Below, in pieces: positions 14,939 through 22,365 of a stretch of 35,878 nt of DNA. Source of the DNA: DATLFP01 sp035540955 (GTDB lineage Bacteria > Actinomycetota > Acidimicrobiia > Acidimicrobiales > CADCSY01); the NCBI GenBank assembly GCA_035540955.1, contig DATLFP010000235.1, forward strand, positions 1 to 35,878. Direction: 5' to 3'. The notes below the pieces were generated by a model. That model did not search any database and was not told the DNA's origin. It saw only the letters and a program-made list of their open reading frames with translations. A program made the translations under genes and the position numbers. Each line of letters begins with the position of its first letter. Position 1 is the stretch's first letter.

Positions 14939-16140
14939 GTCTTCCGCTCGCTCACGTCGTCCATCCTGACCGTCAACCGGCTGGATGCCTCGCGGAGCGC
15001 CGCGACGACATCCTCCGGCGAGTTGCCGCGCGCGAAGAGGAAGCCCAGATAGCGGTCGCCCTCGGGCAGGGCCCGCACCGCCCGGCCGGGCGGCACGGTG
15101 ATCTCGAGGCCGAGCACGCCGGGCACGGCGAGCGCGTCGTCACGACCGGCGACCTCCAGCAACGTGCCGCTCCGGGGGATTGGCAGCATCATCACTCCCG
15201 AAGCGTCGGCGGCGCGCTCGAGGTCGTCGAGCGGGAGGCCGAGGGCGTGGCGCAGGATGAGCTCCTCCAGCGACACACCGGCGCCGAAGGTCAGCGCCCG
15301 CGAGCACAGCCCGCCGATCGATCGCGCCGCCACCTCGATGAGGACCACCCGACCGGCGTCGTCGATGCGGGCCTCGGCGTGCACCGGTCCCTCGGTGAGC
15401 CCGATGGCGCGGCACGCCTCGGCGACGACCCGCGCCACCTCGTGCAGCGCGGCCGGTCGTAGACGCGACGGCGTGACGTAGATCGTCTCCTCGAAGTACG
15501 GCCCGTCGAGGCGGTCGGGCTTGTCGAAGACCGCCAGCACCTCGAGCGTGCCGTCACGCAACAGACCCTCGACGCTCACCTCGTCGCCGGCGACGAACCG
15601 TTCGGCCAGGACCCGCGCGTCGACGTCGCCGACGATGCGCCGGATGCGGGCGATCACCGCCGGCGCCTCCGCGGGGTCGTCGACGCGGATCACGCCGGTC
15701 GAACCCGAGCGGTCGAGCGGCTTGAGCACGAGCGGGTACGGGAGCGACGGCAGCTCGTCGTCCCGCAGCACCTCGAAGTCGGGTTGGCTGACCTCCACCG
15801 CGGCGAGGCGGGTGCGCAGCTCCGCCTTGTCGCGGGTGGCGGCGACGGCGTCCGGCGGGTTGTGGGGCAGCCCAAGCTGCGCCGCCGCGTGAGCCGCCGG
15901 CAGCACGCCGCGGTCGTCCACGGCCACCACGGCGTCGACCGCCAGCTGGTCGTCCCGCTCCACCATGGCCGCCGCCGCCCCCTCGGGGTCATCGAGGTCG
16001 ACCCGCACCGCCCGCTCCGCCAGCAGGGGCGGCTCGTCCTCGGTGGCGACGATCACCGACGCCCCGAGGGCCTGCGCCGCCCGCAGGAAGTCGGCCGCCC
16101 GGTAGGTCGTGGTGGGCAGCACGAGGAGCACGCGGGGCAC
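14935..16140 (-). CDS. ATP-grasp domain protein, partner of the radical SAM gene
   Basis: This 401-residue protein has the three parts of an ATP-grasp ligase: an N-terminal pre-ATP domain (VLLVLPTTTYRAADFLRAAQALG), a nucleotide-binding part with PLVLKPLDRSGSTGVIRVDD and AERFVAGDEVSVEGLLRDGTL, and a metal site in VHAEARIDDAGRVVLIEVAARSIGG. The fold resembles carbamoyl-phosphate-synthase-type and biotin-carboxylase-type ligases, which join a carboxylate to an amine or other nucleophile through an acyl phosphate. It starts at GTG 16140, close to the divergent nfuA-like gene. The order ATP-grasp then CCAEP radical SAM suggests a shared biosynthetic or modification step. The substrate is unknown. 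Confidence 0.82.
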   Translation of the reverse strand: MPRVLLVLPTTTYRAADFLRAAQALGASVIVATEDEPPLLAERAVRVDLDDPEGAAAAMVERDDQLAVDAVVAVDDRGVLPAAHAAAQLGLPHNPPDAVAATRDKAELRTRLAAVEVSQPDFEVLRDDELPSLPYPLVLKPLDRSGSTGVIRVDDPAEAPAVIARIRRIVGDVDARVLAERFVAGDEVSVEGLLRDGTLEVLAVFDKPDRLDGPYFEETIYVTPSRLRPAALHEVARVVAEACRAIGLTEGPVHAEARIDDAGRVVLIEVAARSIGGLCSRALTFGAGVSLEELILRHALGLPLDDLERAADASGVMMLPIPRSGTLLEVAGRDDALAVPGVLGLEITVPPGRAVRALPEGDRYLGFLFARGNSPEDVVAALREASSRLTVRMDDVSERKT

Positions 16141-16145
16141 GCACC

Positions 16146-16151
16146 TATCAT
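16146..16151 (+). promoter_or_regulatory. Candidate -10 element upstream of the nfuA-like gene
   Basis: TATCAT lies nine bases before the ATG at 16161, giving a transcript with little or no leader. A purine-rich ggtgag directly precedes the ATG. A -35 element was not recognised. Confidence 0.4.
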
Positions 16152-16160
16152 CGCGGTGAG

Positions 16161-16802
16161 ATGGACCCGATCATCACGGTCACCGAGAAGGCCCGGCGCC
16201 ACGTCCTCAAGATCCGCGCCGACGAGGAGAACGGCGACGCCCTCGCCCTCTGGATCGAGATCATCGGCGCCCGGGGCGGCGAGTACGCCTACGACCTCTA
16301 CTTCGACGTTCCGGACAAGGCCGTCGACGGCGACGCCGTGGTCCACAGCGACGACCTGACGGTGGTGATCCCGGCGGCCAGCGTCGAGCAGCTGACCGGC
16401 GCCACCCTCGACATGACGCGCGACCTCCTGAACCCGGGGATGGTCATCACCAACCCCAACCGCCCTCCCCTGCAGGCCGGACCGGGCTCGGTGCCGATCG
16501 CGGCGCCCGCCCCCGACGAGCTCTCCGGCACGGTCGAGGAGCGGGTCCGGCAGGTGCTCGACCAGTTCATCAACCCGTCGATCGCCGCCCACGGTGGCAC
16601 CGCGGAGCTCGTGGCCGTCGAGGAGGACATCGCCTACGTCCGCCTCGGCGGTGGTTGCGTCGGGTGCGGCATGGCCGCGGTCACGCTGTCGCAGGGCATC
16701 ACCGTCGCCATCAAGGAGTCGGTGCCCGAGATCTCCGACGTGATCGACACCACCGACCACGCGTCCGGCACCAACCCGTACTACGAGGCGGCGAAGAAGT
16801 AG
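16161..16802 (+). CDS. nfuA: NfuA-like iron-sulfur cluster carrier
   Basis: This 213-residue protein combines an N-terminal degenerate A-type carrier domain (about 1-100; no Cys) with a C-terminal Nfu domain (about 120-205). The cluster-binding Cys166-x2-Cys169 lie in GGGCVGCGMAAVTL, after the INPSIAAHGG block. The pair of domains is characteristic of NfuA, which transfers [4Fe-4S] clusters to apo-proteins in the cytoplasm. ATG 16161 starts the conserved TVTEKARRHVLKI segment. It lies in a neighbourhood with an Mrp protein, a SufR-like regulator and a cysteine desulfurase, and next to a radical SAM gene that needs such clusters. Confidence 0.9.
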   Translation: MDPIITVTEKARRHVLKIRADEENGDALALWIEIIGARGGEYAYDLYFDVPDKAVDGDAVVHSDDLTVVIPAASVEQLTGATLDMTRDLLNPGMVITNPNRPPLQAGPGSVPIAAPAPDELSGTVEERVRQVLDQFINPSIAAHGGTAELVAVEEDIAYVRLGGGCVGCGMAAVTLSQGITVAIKESVPEISDVIDTTDHASGTNPYYEAAKK

Positions 16803-16857
16803 CCACGGGGTGCGGGGTGCTCGGGAAGTAGCCACGGGGTGCGGGGTGCTCGGGAAG
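16800..16857. repeat. Perfect 29-base tandem direct repeat
   Basis: Two identical 29-base copies (16800-16828 and 16829-16857), each beginning tagccacggggtgc, lie head-to-tail. The first copy starts inside the nfuA-like stop codon, so the same TAG recurs at each boundary. The array ends just before the ribosome site of the DUF169 gene. Confidence 0.9.
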
Positions 16858-16873
16858 TAGTAGGCAGGAGGTC

Positions 16874-17596
16874 ATGACGACCTCTGCCGACTGGCCGGGC
16901 CTCGCGGCTCGGCTCACCGCCGCCCTGCATCCCACCGCCGCGCCCATCGCCATCACGTTCTCGGCGGCGCCGCCCGCGGGGGTCGCCCCGTTCGACGCGC
17001 CGATGCCGGCGCCGTCGGCAGACGGGCGCACCGGCCGGGTGCCGGCCGGCTGCGTGTTCTGGATGGAGGGCATCGACAAGACGTTCTCGACCGTCGCCGA
17101 GGACCACGGCAACTGCTCGGTCGGGTCCTGGACCCACGGGTTCACGAGCCTCGAGGAGGCCGCCCAGGGCGGCGACGTCGCCGCCCTGCTGGAGTCGGGG
17201 TGGGTGACGATGGAGATGATCCCCGGCATCCCGGTGGTGGCCGAGAAGCCGGGCGCGGTGACCTACGGCCCGCTGGAGGAGACGCCGATCGACCCCGACG
17301 TGGTGCTCCTCCGGTTGACGGCCAAGTCGCTCATGGTCCTCTCCGACGCCCTGCCCGGCCTCCGCATCGAGGGCAAGCCGCAGTGCCACATCGTGGCCGC
17401 CGCCAAGGAGCAGGGCGACGTGGTGGCGTCGGTCGGGTGCGCGCTCTCACGCGTGCGCTCGGCGATGCCGTCCACCGATCACACCTGCGCCATCCCCGCC
17501 TCCCGGCTCGCCGAGGTGGTCGACGCCGTCGAGCGCACGGCCGAGACCGACGCGGTGGTGGCCCGGTACGCCGCCGAGGACGCCCGCCGCTTCTGA
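16874..17596 (+). CDS. DUF169 family protein
   Basis: This 240-residue protein matches the DUF169 (COG2043) family, whose function is not established. Typical blocks are PIAITF, AGCVFWMEGIDKTFSTVAEDHGNCSVGSWTHGF, MEMIPGIPVVAEKP, VTYGPLEETPIDPDVVLL and GCALSRVRSAM. The conserved Cys residues suggest a metal or redox cofactor, but this is inference. ATG 16874 is preceded by aggagg, two bases away. It directly follows the 29-base tandem repeat and may be expressed with the nfuA-like gene. The last 118 bases are antisense to the C-terminal end of the convergent membrane-protein gene. Confidence 0.82.
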   Translation: MTTSADWPGLAARLTAALHPTAAPIAITFSAAPPAGVAPFDAPMPAPSADGRTGRVPAGCVFWMEGIDKTFSTVAEDHGNCSVGSWTHGFTSLEEAAQGGDVAALLESGWVTMEMIPGIPVVAEKPGAVTYGPLEETPIDPDVVLLRLTAKSLMVLSDALPGLRIEGKPQCHIVAAAKEQGDVVASVGCALSRVRSAMPSTDHTCAIPASRLAEVVDAVERTAETDAVVARYAAEDARRF

Positions 17597-18528
17597 CGCC
17601 ATCCCGTGCGGGGCGACCAACGCAGTGGTGGCACCCGCGGCGCCACCACGGCGAGCACCACGGTGGCGAGCACGCCGATGACGACGGCGGCCATCGGGTC
17701 GAGCGCGCCGCGCGCACCGAAGCGGGCGGCGACCCAGAACCCCGCGTAGTGCGCGATGAAGATGCCGAGGGCGTGGTGGCCGAAGGCCGACGGGAACCGC
17801 CAGCGGTCGAGCGCTCCGAACAGCAGGAGCGTGCCGGCCAGTCCGGGCGCGAGGAACGTCGGTCCGCCGGGATAGCGGTCGGGTGGATGGCCGAGTGCGA
17901 CGAGACCGACGGTGACCGCCGCCAGGGCGACGCCGGCGGCGAGGGCGAGCGTGCCGCGGCTCGGATCGCGCCGCAGCAGCACGCCGCCGGTGGCACCGAC
18001 GAGCGCGAGGCCGGTGTAGGTGATCGCCGGGAACGTCCCGCCGAGGATCGTGGCCGCCCACCCGCCGTCGTCGACGCCGTCGACGGCGACCTCGATGACC
18101 GGACCGGCCAGCAGGGCCACGCCGGCGAGCGCCGCCGTCGCGCCCGCCATCGCCGCCTCCCCGCGAGTGCGCAGCGCGAGCACGAGGAGCGTCGAGATGA
18201 CCACACCGGTGCCGAGGGCTTGCAGGACACCCCAGTCGAGGAGGGTGCCGGAGGTGAACAGGTACTGGAGGAGCATCCCCGTCGGCACGAGGAGGCCGTA
18301 GCGGCGGACGACGGTGCGCGCGCGGGTCGGTCGCCGGAGGGCCCAAAGGACGCCCGAGGCACCGGCGGCGACGGTGAACGCGGGGGCCGCCACGTCGGTG
18401 AGCGCGAACCCGTCCCACCCCGGGAGGACGCGGCGGGGGTCGGCCGCCGACAGCCACTTGGTCAGGTGGTGGACGACCATCATCGCCAGTGCGACCGCCC
18501 GCAGGCGGTCGAGCGCCGGGATCCGCAC
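17479..18528 (-). CDS. Acyltransferase-like membrane protein (DUF1624/HGSNAT-like)
   Basis: This 349-residue protein opens with RIPALDRLRAVALAMMVVHHL, the typical start of heparan-glucosaminide-acetyltransferase-like and DUF1624 membrane proteins, in which an Asp-Arg and a membrane His are conserved. About eight to nine hydrophobic segments follow, with a C-terminal GHHALGIFIAHYAGF segment. It probably transfers an acyl group across or at the membrane, but the substrate is unknown. GTG 18528 directly follows a strong hairpin that would hide any ribosome site. The final 39 or so residues are basic and Ser/Ala-rich, and are antisense to DUF169, so they may be an extension caused by a lost stop rather than part of the family fold. 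Confidence 0.72.
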   Translation of the reverse strand: MRIPALDRLRAVALAMMVVHHLTKWLSAADPRRVLPGWDGFALTDVAAPAFTVAAGASGVLWALRRPTRARTVVRRYGLLVPTGMLLQYLFTSGTLLDWGVLQALGTGVVISTLLVLALRTRGEAAMAGATAALAGVALLAGPVIEVAVDGVDDGGWAATILGGTFPAITYTGLALVGATGGVLLRRDPSRGTLALAAGVALAAVTVGLVALGHPPDRYPGGPTFLAPGLAGTLLLFGALDRWRFPSAFGHHALGIFIAHYAGFWVAARFGARGALDPMAAVVIGVLATVVLAVVAPRVPPLRWSPRTGWRQKRRASSAAYRATTASVSAVRSTASTTSASREAGMAQV

Positions 18529-18529
18529 G

Positions 18530-18548
18530 GGCGGGGGATACCCCCGCC
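18530..18548 (-). terminator. Hairpin between mrp and the membrane acyltransferase gene
   Basis: The perfect 8-bp arms ggcggggg (18530-18537) and cccccgcc (18541-18548) enclose a three-base loop. It lies seven bases after the mrp stop and only one base before the downstream GTG start, so it may act as a terminator, an attenuator or a block on ribosome access. Confidence 0.5.
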
Positions 18549-18555
18549 GGGCCGC

Positions 18556-19653
18556 TTACACGACCTTCAGCGCCGGGTTCCGCCGCTTGGTGGGCGGATG
18601 GGCCTCGATCCACGCCGCCGTCTCGGCGAAGGCGGCGGCCGCCTCGCTCTCGGGCTCGGAGACGGTGATGGGCATGCCGATGTCGCCGCCCTCCCGCAAC
18701 GCCGGCACCAGCGGGACGCGGCCGACGAGGGGGACGTCGAGGCGGGTGGCGAGCAGCTCACCGCCGCCCGCCCCGAACAGCGGGTAGCGCACACCGTCGT
18801 CGCCGGTGAACCACGACATGTTCTCGATCACGCCCCGCACCGGGATGCGGATGTTCTGGTGCTGGAACATCGTCCCCGCGCGTTGCGCCACCCGCTGCGC
18901 CGCCGGCTGGGGGGTCGTCACCACGTAGGCCTCGGCCCCCGGCAGCAGCTGCGCCAGGGAGAGCGAGATGTCGCCGGTGCCGGGGGGCATGTCGACCACG
19001 AGGTAGTCGGGGTCGCCCCAGTAGAAGTCGGTGAGGAACTGCTCGAGCGCCTTGTGCAGCATCGGACCCCGCCAGATGACCGGCTGGTCCTCGGGCACGA
19101 AGAAGCCGATCGACGCCAGGCGCACCCCGTGCTTGCGGGGCGGGAGGACGACGCGATCGCCGACGACCACGGGCGGGGTGTCGATCCCGAGCATGGCGGG
19201 GATCGAGAAGCCGTAGACGTCGGCGTCGACGATCGCCACCCGCTTGCCCCGCTGCGCGAGCGCCACCGCCACGTTCACCGTCACCGACGACTTGCCCACC
19301 CCGCCCTTGCCCGAGGAGATCAGGAGCACCCGGGCCCGGCTGTTCTCCTCGGCGAACGGAAGCCCGTTGGGATGCAGGCGCTGCATGAGCTCGGCGGCGG
19401 CGTCCTCGCCGATGTCGGCGAACGCGAGCTTGAGCTCCTCGACCCCGGGCACGGCCCGGACCGCGGCGACGACGGCGTCGTGCAGCTCGCGCTCGGCCTC
19501 CTCGGGGTACTCGTCGGTCACGAGGCCGACCTCGATGTCGACCGTCGAGCCCCGCACCGACACCCGGGCGGTGCCGAGGTCGACGAGGTCACGGTGCAGC
19601 TCGGGGTCGACGACACCCCGGAGGGCGTCGAGGATCTCGGCCTCGGTCGGCAT
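18556..19653 (-). CDS. mrp: Mrp/NBP35-family Fe-S cluster carrier ATPase
   Basis: This 365-residue protein has an N-terminal MIP18/DUF59 domain (about 5-80) and a ParA-like ATPase with SSGKGGVGKSSVTVN (about 113-127), DADVYGFSIPAMLG and VVDMPPGTGDISLSLAQ. Mrp/ApbC proteins bind and pass on [4Fe-4S] clusters. The CxxC near the C-terminus that bridges the cluster in many homologues is absent: the ENMSWFTGDDGVRYPLFGAGGG region has none, as in some other actinobacterial members. ATG 19653 has aaggga seven bases upstream; an earlier in-frame ATG lacks such a site. It is divergent from the SufR-like regulator, separated by 72 bases, which suggests control by it. Confidence 0.92.
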   Translation of the reverse strand: MPTEAEILDALRGVVDPELHRDLVDLGTARVSVRGSTVDIEVGLVTDEYPEEAERELHDAVVAAVRAVPGVEELKLAFADIGEDAAAELMQRLHPNGLPFAEENSRARVLLISSGKGGVGKSSVTVNVAVALAQRGKRVAIVDADVYGFSIPAMLGIDTPPVVVGDRVVLPPRKHGVRLASIGFFVPEDQPVIWRGPMLHKALEQFLTDFYWGDPDYLVVDMPPGTGDISLSLAQLLPGAEAYVVTTPQPAAQRVAQRAGTMFQHQNIRIPVRGVIENMSWFTGDDGVRYPLFGAGGGELLATRLDVPLVGRVPLVPALREGGDIGMPITVSEPESEAAAAFAETAAWIEAHPPTKRRNPALKVV

Positions 19654-19713
19654 CGGGAGTCCCTTCCTGGTCGGGTGCGTGACGGGCTCGGGCATTTCCA
19701 CTACGGGCATAGG

Positions 19714-19719
19714 TAGAAT
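19714..19719 (+). promoter_or_regulatory. Candidate -10 element of a leaderless sufR-like promoter
   Basis: TAGAAT is followed by six bases and the GTG start at 19726, the spacing expected for a leaderless transcript. The same arrangement is seen at DUF3107. The nearby ctac/gtag half-sites (19701-19704 and 19712-19715) could be part of an autoregulatory operator, but they are too short to be sure. Confidence 0.4.
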
Positions 19720-19725
19720 ACCGGG

Positions 19726-20445
19726 GTGGCTGCAGAGCCCTTCTCGCCGGACGGCTTCACGTCCGCGGTGTCGGCGATCACGAGCGCGTTCGGTGACCCG
19801 ACGCGACGCCGGATCTACCTCCTCGCCCACGAGCGGCCCGAGGGGATCACGGCGTCGGAGGTGGCCGAGGCGTTCGGCGTGCACGCCAACGTCGCCCGCC
19901 ACCACCTCGACAAGCTGGCGGCCGGCGGCTACCTCGAGGTCCGCACCGGCAAGCACACCGGCGCGGCCGGCCGGCCGTCCAAGCGCTACGTGGCCACCGC
20001 CACCCCGGTCTCGGTCGAGCACCCCGTCCGGCGTGACGACCTGATCCTGTCGCTGCTCGGTCGTGCCCTCGAGCTGCTCCCCCGCGAGCAGGCCGAGGCG
20101 ATGGCCGAGGAGGTCGGCATCGAGTACGGCGCGGCGATGGCCGCGTCGTTGAGCGGCGGCGACGCCCACCGGTCGTTCCGCTCGGCGCTGCACGCCGTCG
20201 CCGACGCCCTGACGGCCCACGGCTTCGCCGCCCACACCGAGGCGCGGGGCGACGTGGTCAGCATCGTCGCCGAGCACTGCCCCTTCGGCGGGGCGGCCGT
20301 GGTGTCACCGGTGATCTGCGCCGTCGACCGCGGGATGGTGAAGGGGATGCTCTCGGCGCTCTACGGCGACACGTGCCCGGAGACGGAGCGGTCGCGGGCG
20401 CTGGGCGACGACCGCTGCGTCACCGCCGTCCCCGTCTCGCTCTAG
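19726..20445 (+). CDS. sufR: SufR-like Fe-S-sensing transcriptional regulator
   Basis: This 239-residue protein has an ArsR/DeoR-like winged helix-turn-helix (about 15-90, GDPTRRRIYLLAHERPEGITASEVAEAFGVHANVARHHLDKL). A C-terminal sensor domain follows with Cys185, Cys198, Cys217 and Cys231. The first pair has the x12 spacing of SufR, but the later spacings are x18 and x13 rather than the cyanobacterial x13 and x14. SufR represses Fe-S assembly genes when its cluster is loaded. A cysteine desulfurase starts 13 bases after its stop and an Mrp gene lies divergently. There is no sufBCDSU operon in the window. Start is GTG 19726, probably leaderless. Confidence 0.85.
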   Translation: MAAEPFSPDGFTSAVSAITSAFGDPTRRRIYLLAHERPEGITASEVAEAFGVHANVARHHLDKLAAGGYLEVRTGKHTGAAGRPSKRYVATATPVSVEHPVRRDDLILSLLGRALELLPREQAEAMAEEVGIEYGAAMAASLSGGDAHRSFRSALHAVADALTAHGFAAHTEARGDVVSIVAEHCPFGGAAVVSPVICAVDRGMVKGMLSALYGDTCPETERSRALGDDRCVTAVPVSL

Positions 20446-20458
20446 CGCGGGACCGCGG

Positions 20459-21556
20459 GTGGCGCGCCACTACCTCGACCACGCGTCGACCTCGCCGACG
20501 CGGCCCGAGGCCGTGGCCGCGATGCAGCCGTGGTTCGGCGCGCTCGCCGACCCGGGGCGGGTGCACACCGAAGGGCACGCGGCGCGGGTCGCGGTGGAGA
20601 TCGCGCGCGACCAGGTGGCGTCAATGCTCGGCTGCCGAGGCTCGCGCGAGGTCGTCTTCACGAGCGGCGCCACCGAGTCGATCGTCACCGCCACGTGGAT
20701 GGCCACCGCCCGCGGCTCGCACGTGGTGCTCCCGGCGGTCGAGCACTCGGCGGTGCGGCAGGCGTCGGCCGCGTTCGCCGGCGCCGTGACCGAGGTGGGC
20801 GTCGACGGCCACGGCCGCGTCGACGCCGGCGAGGTGCTCGACGCCGTGCGACCGGGCGAGACCGCGCTGGTGCACGTGCAGCTCGGCAACCACGAGGTCG
20901 GGACGCGGCAGCCGGTGGCCGACATCGTCGCCGGGTGCCGAGAGCGCGACGTGCTCGTCCACGTCGACGCGGCGATGGCCGCCGGTCACGTGCCGCTCTC
21001 CTTCACCGACCTCGATGCCGACCTCCTCTCGGTGTCGGCCCACAAGCTGGGTGGGCCGCCCGGGGTCGGCGCCCTCCTCGTGCGGCGGGGACTGCGGCTG
21101 CGCCCGCTGCTGGTGGGCGGTGACCAGGAACGGGCCCGGCGGGCGGGGTTCGAGAACGTGCCCGCCATCGTCGGCTTCGGGGCCGCCTGCGAGGCGGTGA
21201 CCCTCGGCGACGAGGAGGCCCGGCTGATCCAGCGGGTGATCGACGGGTGCGGGCTCACGGTGCTCGGCGACCCGTCGCCGGCCGGCCGGCTCCCCCACCT
21301 CGTGTGCGTGGCGATCGACGGGGTGGAGGCCGAGCCGGTGCTGCTCGGCCTCGACCAGGCCGGTGTGGCCGTCCACTCGGGGTCGTCGTGCTCGTCGGAG
21401 GCGCTCGAGCCGTCCCCGGTGCTCGAGGCGATGGGGGTCGACGCCTCCCGCTCGCTGCGGGTGTCGGTGGGCTGGTCGACCACCGACGCCGACGTCGACG
21501 CCCTCCTCAGCGCGCTCCCCGACGTGCTGGCGCGCCTGCGCGCCCTCGGAGGCTGA
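20459..21556 (+). CDS. Cysteine desulfurase (NifS/IscS-like)
   Basis: This 365-residue PLP enzyme takes sulfur from cysteine to form a persulfide for Fe-S or other sulfur products. Seen features are the N-terminal YLDHASTSPTRPEA, His95 (AVEHSA), Asp170 (HVDAA), PLP-Lys196 (SAHKLGGPPG) and the catalytic loop SGSSCSSEALEPSPVL with Cys311. The loop is of the long class I type. The start is GTG 20459, 13 bases after the SufR-like stop, so they probably form one transcript. No scaffold gene (iscU or sufU) is adjacent, while an Nfu and an Mrp lie within 4 kb. It converges on the MBL gene with nine bases between them. Confidence 0.9.
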   Translation: MARHYLDHASTSPTRPEAVAAMQPWFGALADPGRVHTEGHAARVAVEIARDQVASMLGCRGSREVVFTSGATESIVTATWMATARGSHVVLPAVEHSAVRQASAAFAGAVTEVGVDGHGRVDAGEVLDAVRPGETALVHVQLGNHEVGTRQPVADIVAGCRERDVLVHVDAAMAAGHVPLSFTDLDADLLSVSAHKLGGPPGVGALLVRRGLRLRPLLVGGDQERARRAGFENVPAIVGFGAACEAVTLGDEEARLIQRVIDGCGLTVLGDPSPAGRLPHLVCVAIDGVEAEPVLLGLDQAGVAVHSGSSCSSEALEPSPVLEAMGVDASRSLRVSVGWSTTDADVDALLSALPDVLARLRALGG

Positions 21557-21565
21557 CGCCGCGGT

Positions 21566-22285
21566 CTACTGGCCGCCGAACATCGCCAGCCACTGCTCCT
21601 TGGTGCGGGGCTGGAGGACGTAGTTGTACTGCTTGACGTCGCCGAGGGTGGCCGCCGGGGGCTGGGAGTACCAGTGGCCGGCGAGCACGACGGTGTCCTC
21701 GGGCAGCGTGGCCAGGTGGGTGAGGCTGTCGTACATGGCGGCCGGGTCGCTGCCGGGGAAGTCGGTGCGCCCGCAGCCCTCGAGGAACAGCGTGTCGCCG
21801 GACACGAGGACGTTGCCGACGAGGAAGCACATGCTGCCGGGGGTGTGCCCGGGGGTGTGCAGGACCGTGATCGAGATGTCGCCCACGGTGACGGTGTCGC
21901 CGCTGTCGTGCTCGACCAGGTCGGACGCGTCGATCCCGGTCACCCGCTGCACGAAGGGCGCCTCGGCGCGGTGGACGTGGACGGGGCCCGCCCCCCGACC
22001 GACCAGCTCGGCAACGCCTTCGAGCGTGTGACCCATCATCGTGCCGCCGACGTGGTCGGGGTGGTGGTGGGTGGCGAGGGCACCGACGACCCTCATCCCC
22101 TCGGCCTCGACGAGGTCGATCAGGTCACCGGCGGCGTAGGCGGGGTCGACGATGAGCGCCTCGCCCTTCTCCCGATCGCCGATGACGTAGGCGAAGTTCA
22201 CCATCTGCTTGGCCACGGGGTTGCCGGCGGCGAAGTCTCGCCCGGAGAGCAGCTGGCGGATGTAGAGGCGGTCGTCGTCGGCCAT
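21566..22285 (-). CDS. Metallo-beta-lactamase-fold hydrolase (glyoxalase II / persulfide dioxygenase-like)
   Basis: This 239-residue protein has the metal-binding HxHxDH block (THHHPDHVGG, His73-His78), followed by HTPGHTPGSMCF, VSGDTLFLEGCGRTDFPGSDPAAMYDSL and AGHWYSQPP. These fit the ETHE1/YcbL/glyoxalase II group. The GRTDFPGSD block is common to persulfide dioxygenase and YcbL-type proteins. A role in persulfide or thiol metabolism is plausible given the adjacent cysteine desulfurase, but the sequence does not prove it. ATG 22285 is the first reasonable start. Upstream lies a complex nested hairpin separating it from the molybdoprotein gene. Confidence 0.85.
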   Translation of the reverse strand: MADDDRLYIRQLLSGRDFAAGNPVAKQMVNFAYVIGDREKGEALIVDPAYAAGDLIDLVEAEGMRVVGALATHHHPDHVGGTMMGHTLEGVAELVGRGAGPVHVHRAEAPFVQRVTGIDASDLVEHDSGDTVTVGDISITVLHTPGHTPGSMCFLVGNVLVSGDTLFLEGCGRTDFPGSDPAAMYDSLTHLATLPEDTVVLAGHWYSQPPAATLGDVKQYNYVLQPRTKEQWLAMFGGQ

Positions 22286-22315
22286 CGCCCCCGAACCTAC
22301 CGAGCCCTCCGAGGA

Positions 22316-22360
22316 TCTCGGGCCGACCGAGGCCCTGGTAGGGCCTGCAACGGCCCGAGA
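22316..22360. repeat. Nested double hairpin in the intergenic region
   Basis: The outer arms tctcgggccg (22316-22325) and cggcccgaga (22351-22360) are perfectly complementary. Inside them are aggccct (22330-22336) and agggcct (22340-22346), with a three-base loop. It lies five bases past the molybdoprotein stop and upstream of the MBL gene, so it could be a terminator or a structured leader element. Confidence 0.7.
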
Positions 22361-22365
22361 ACTTC

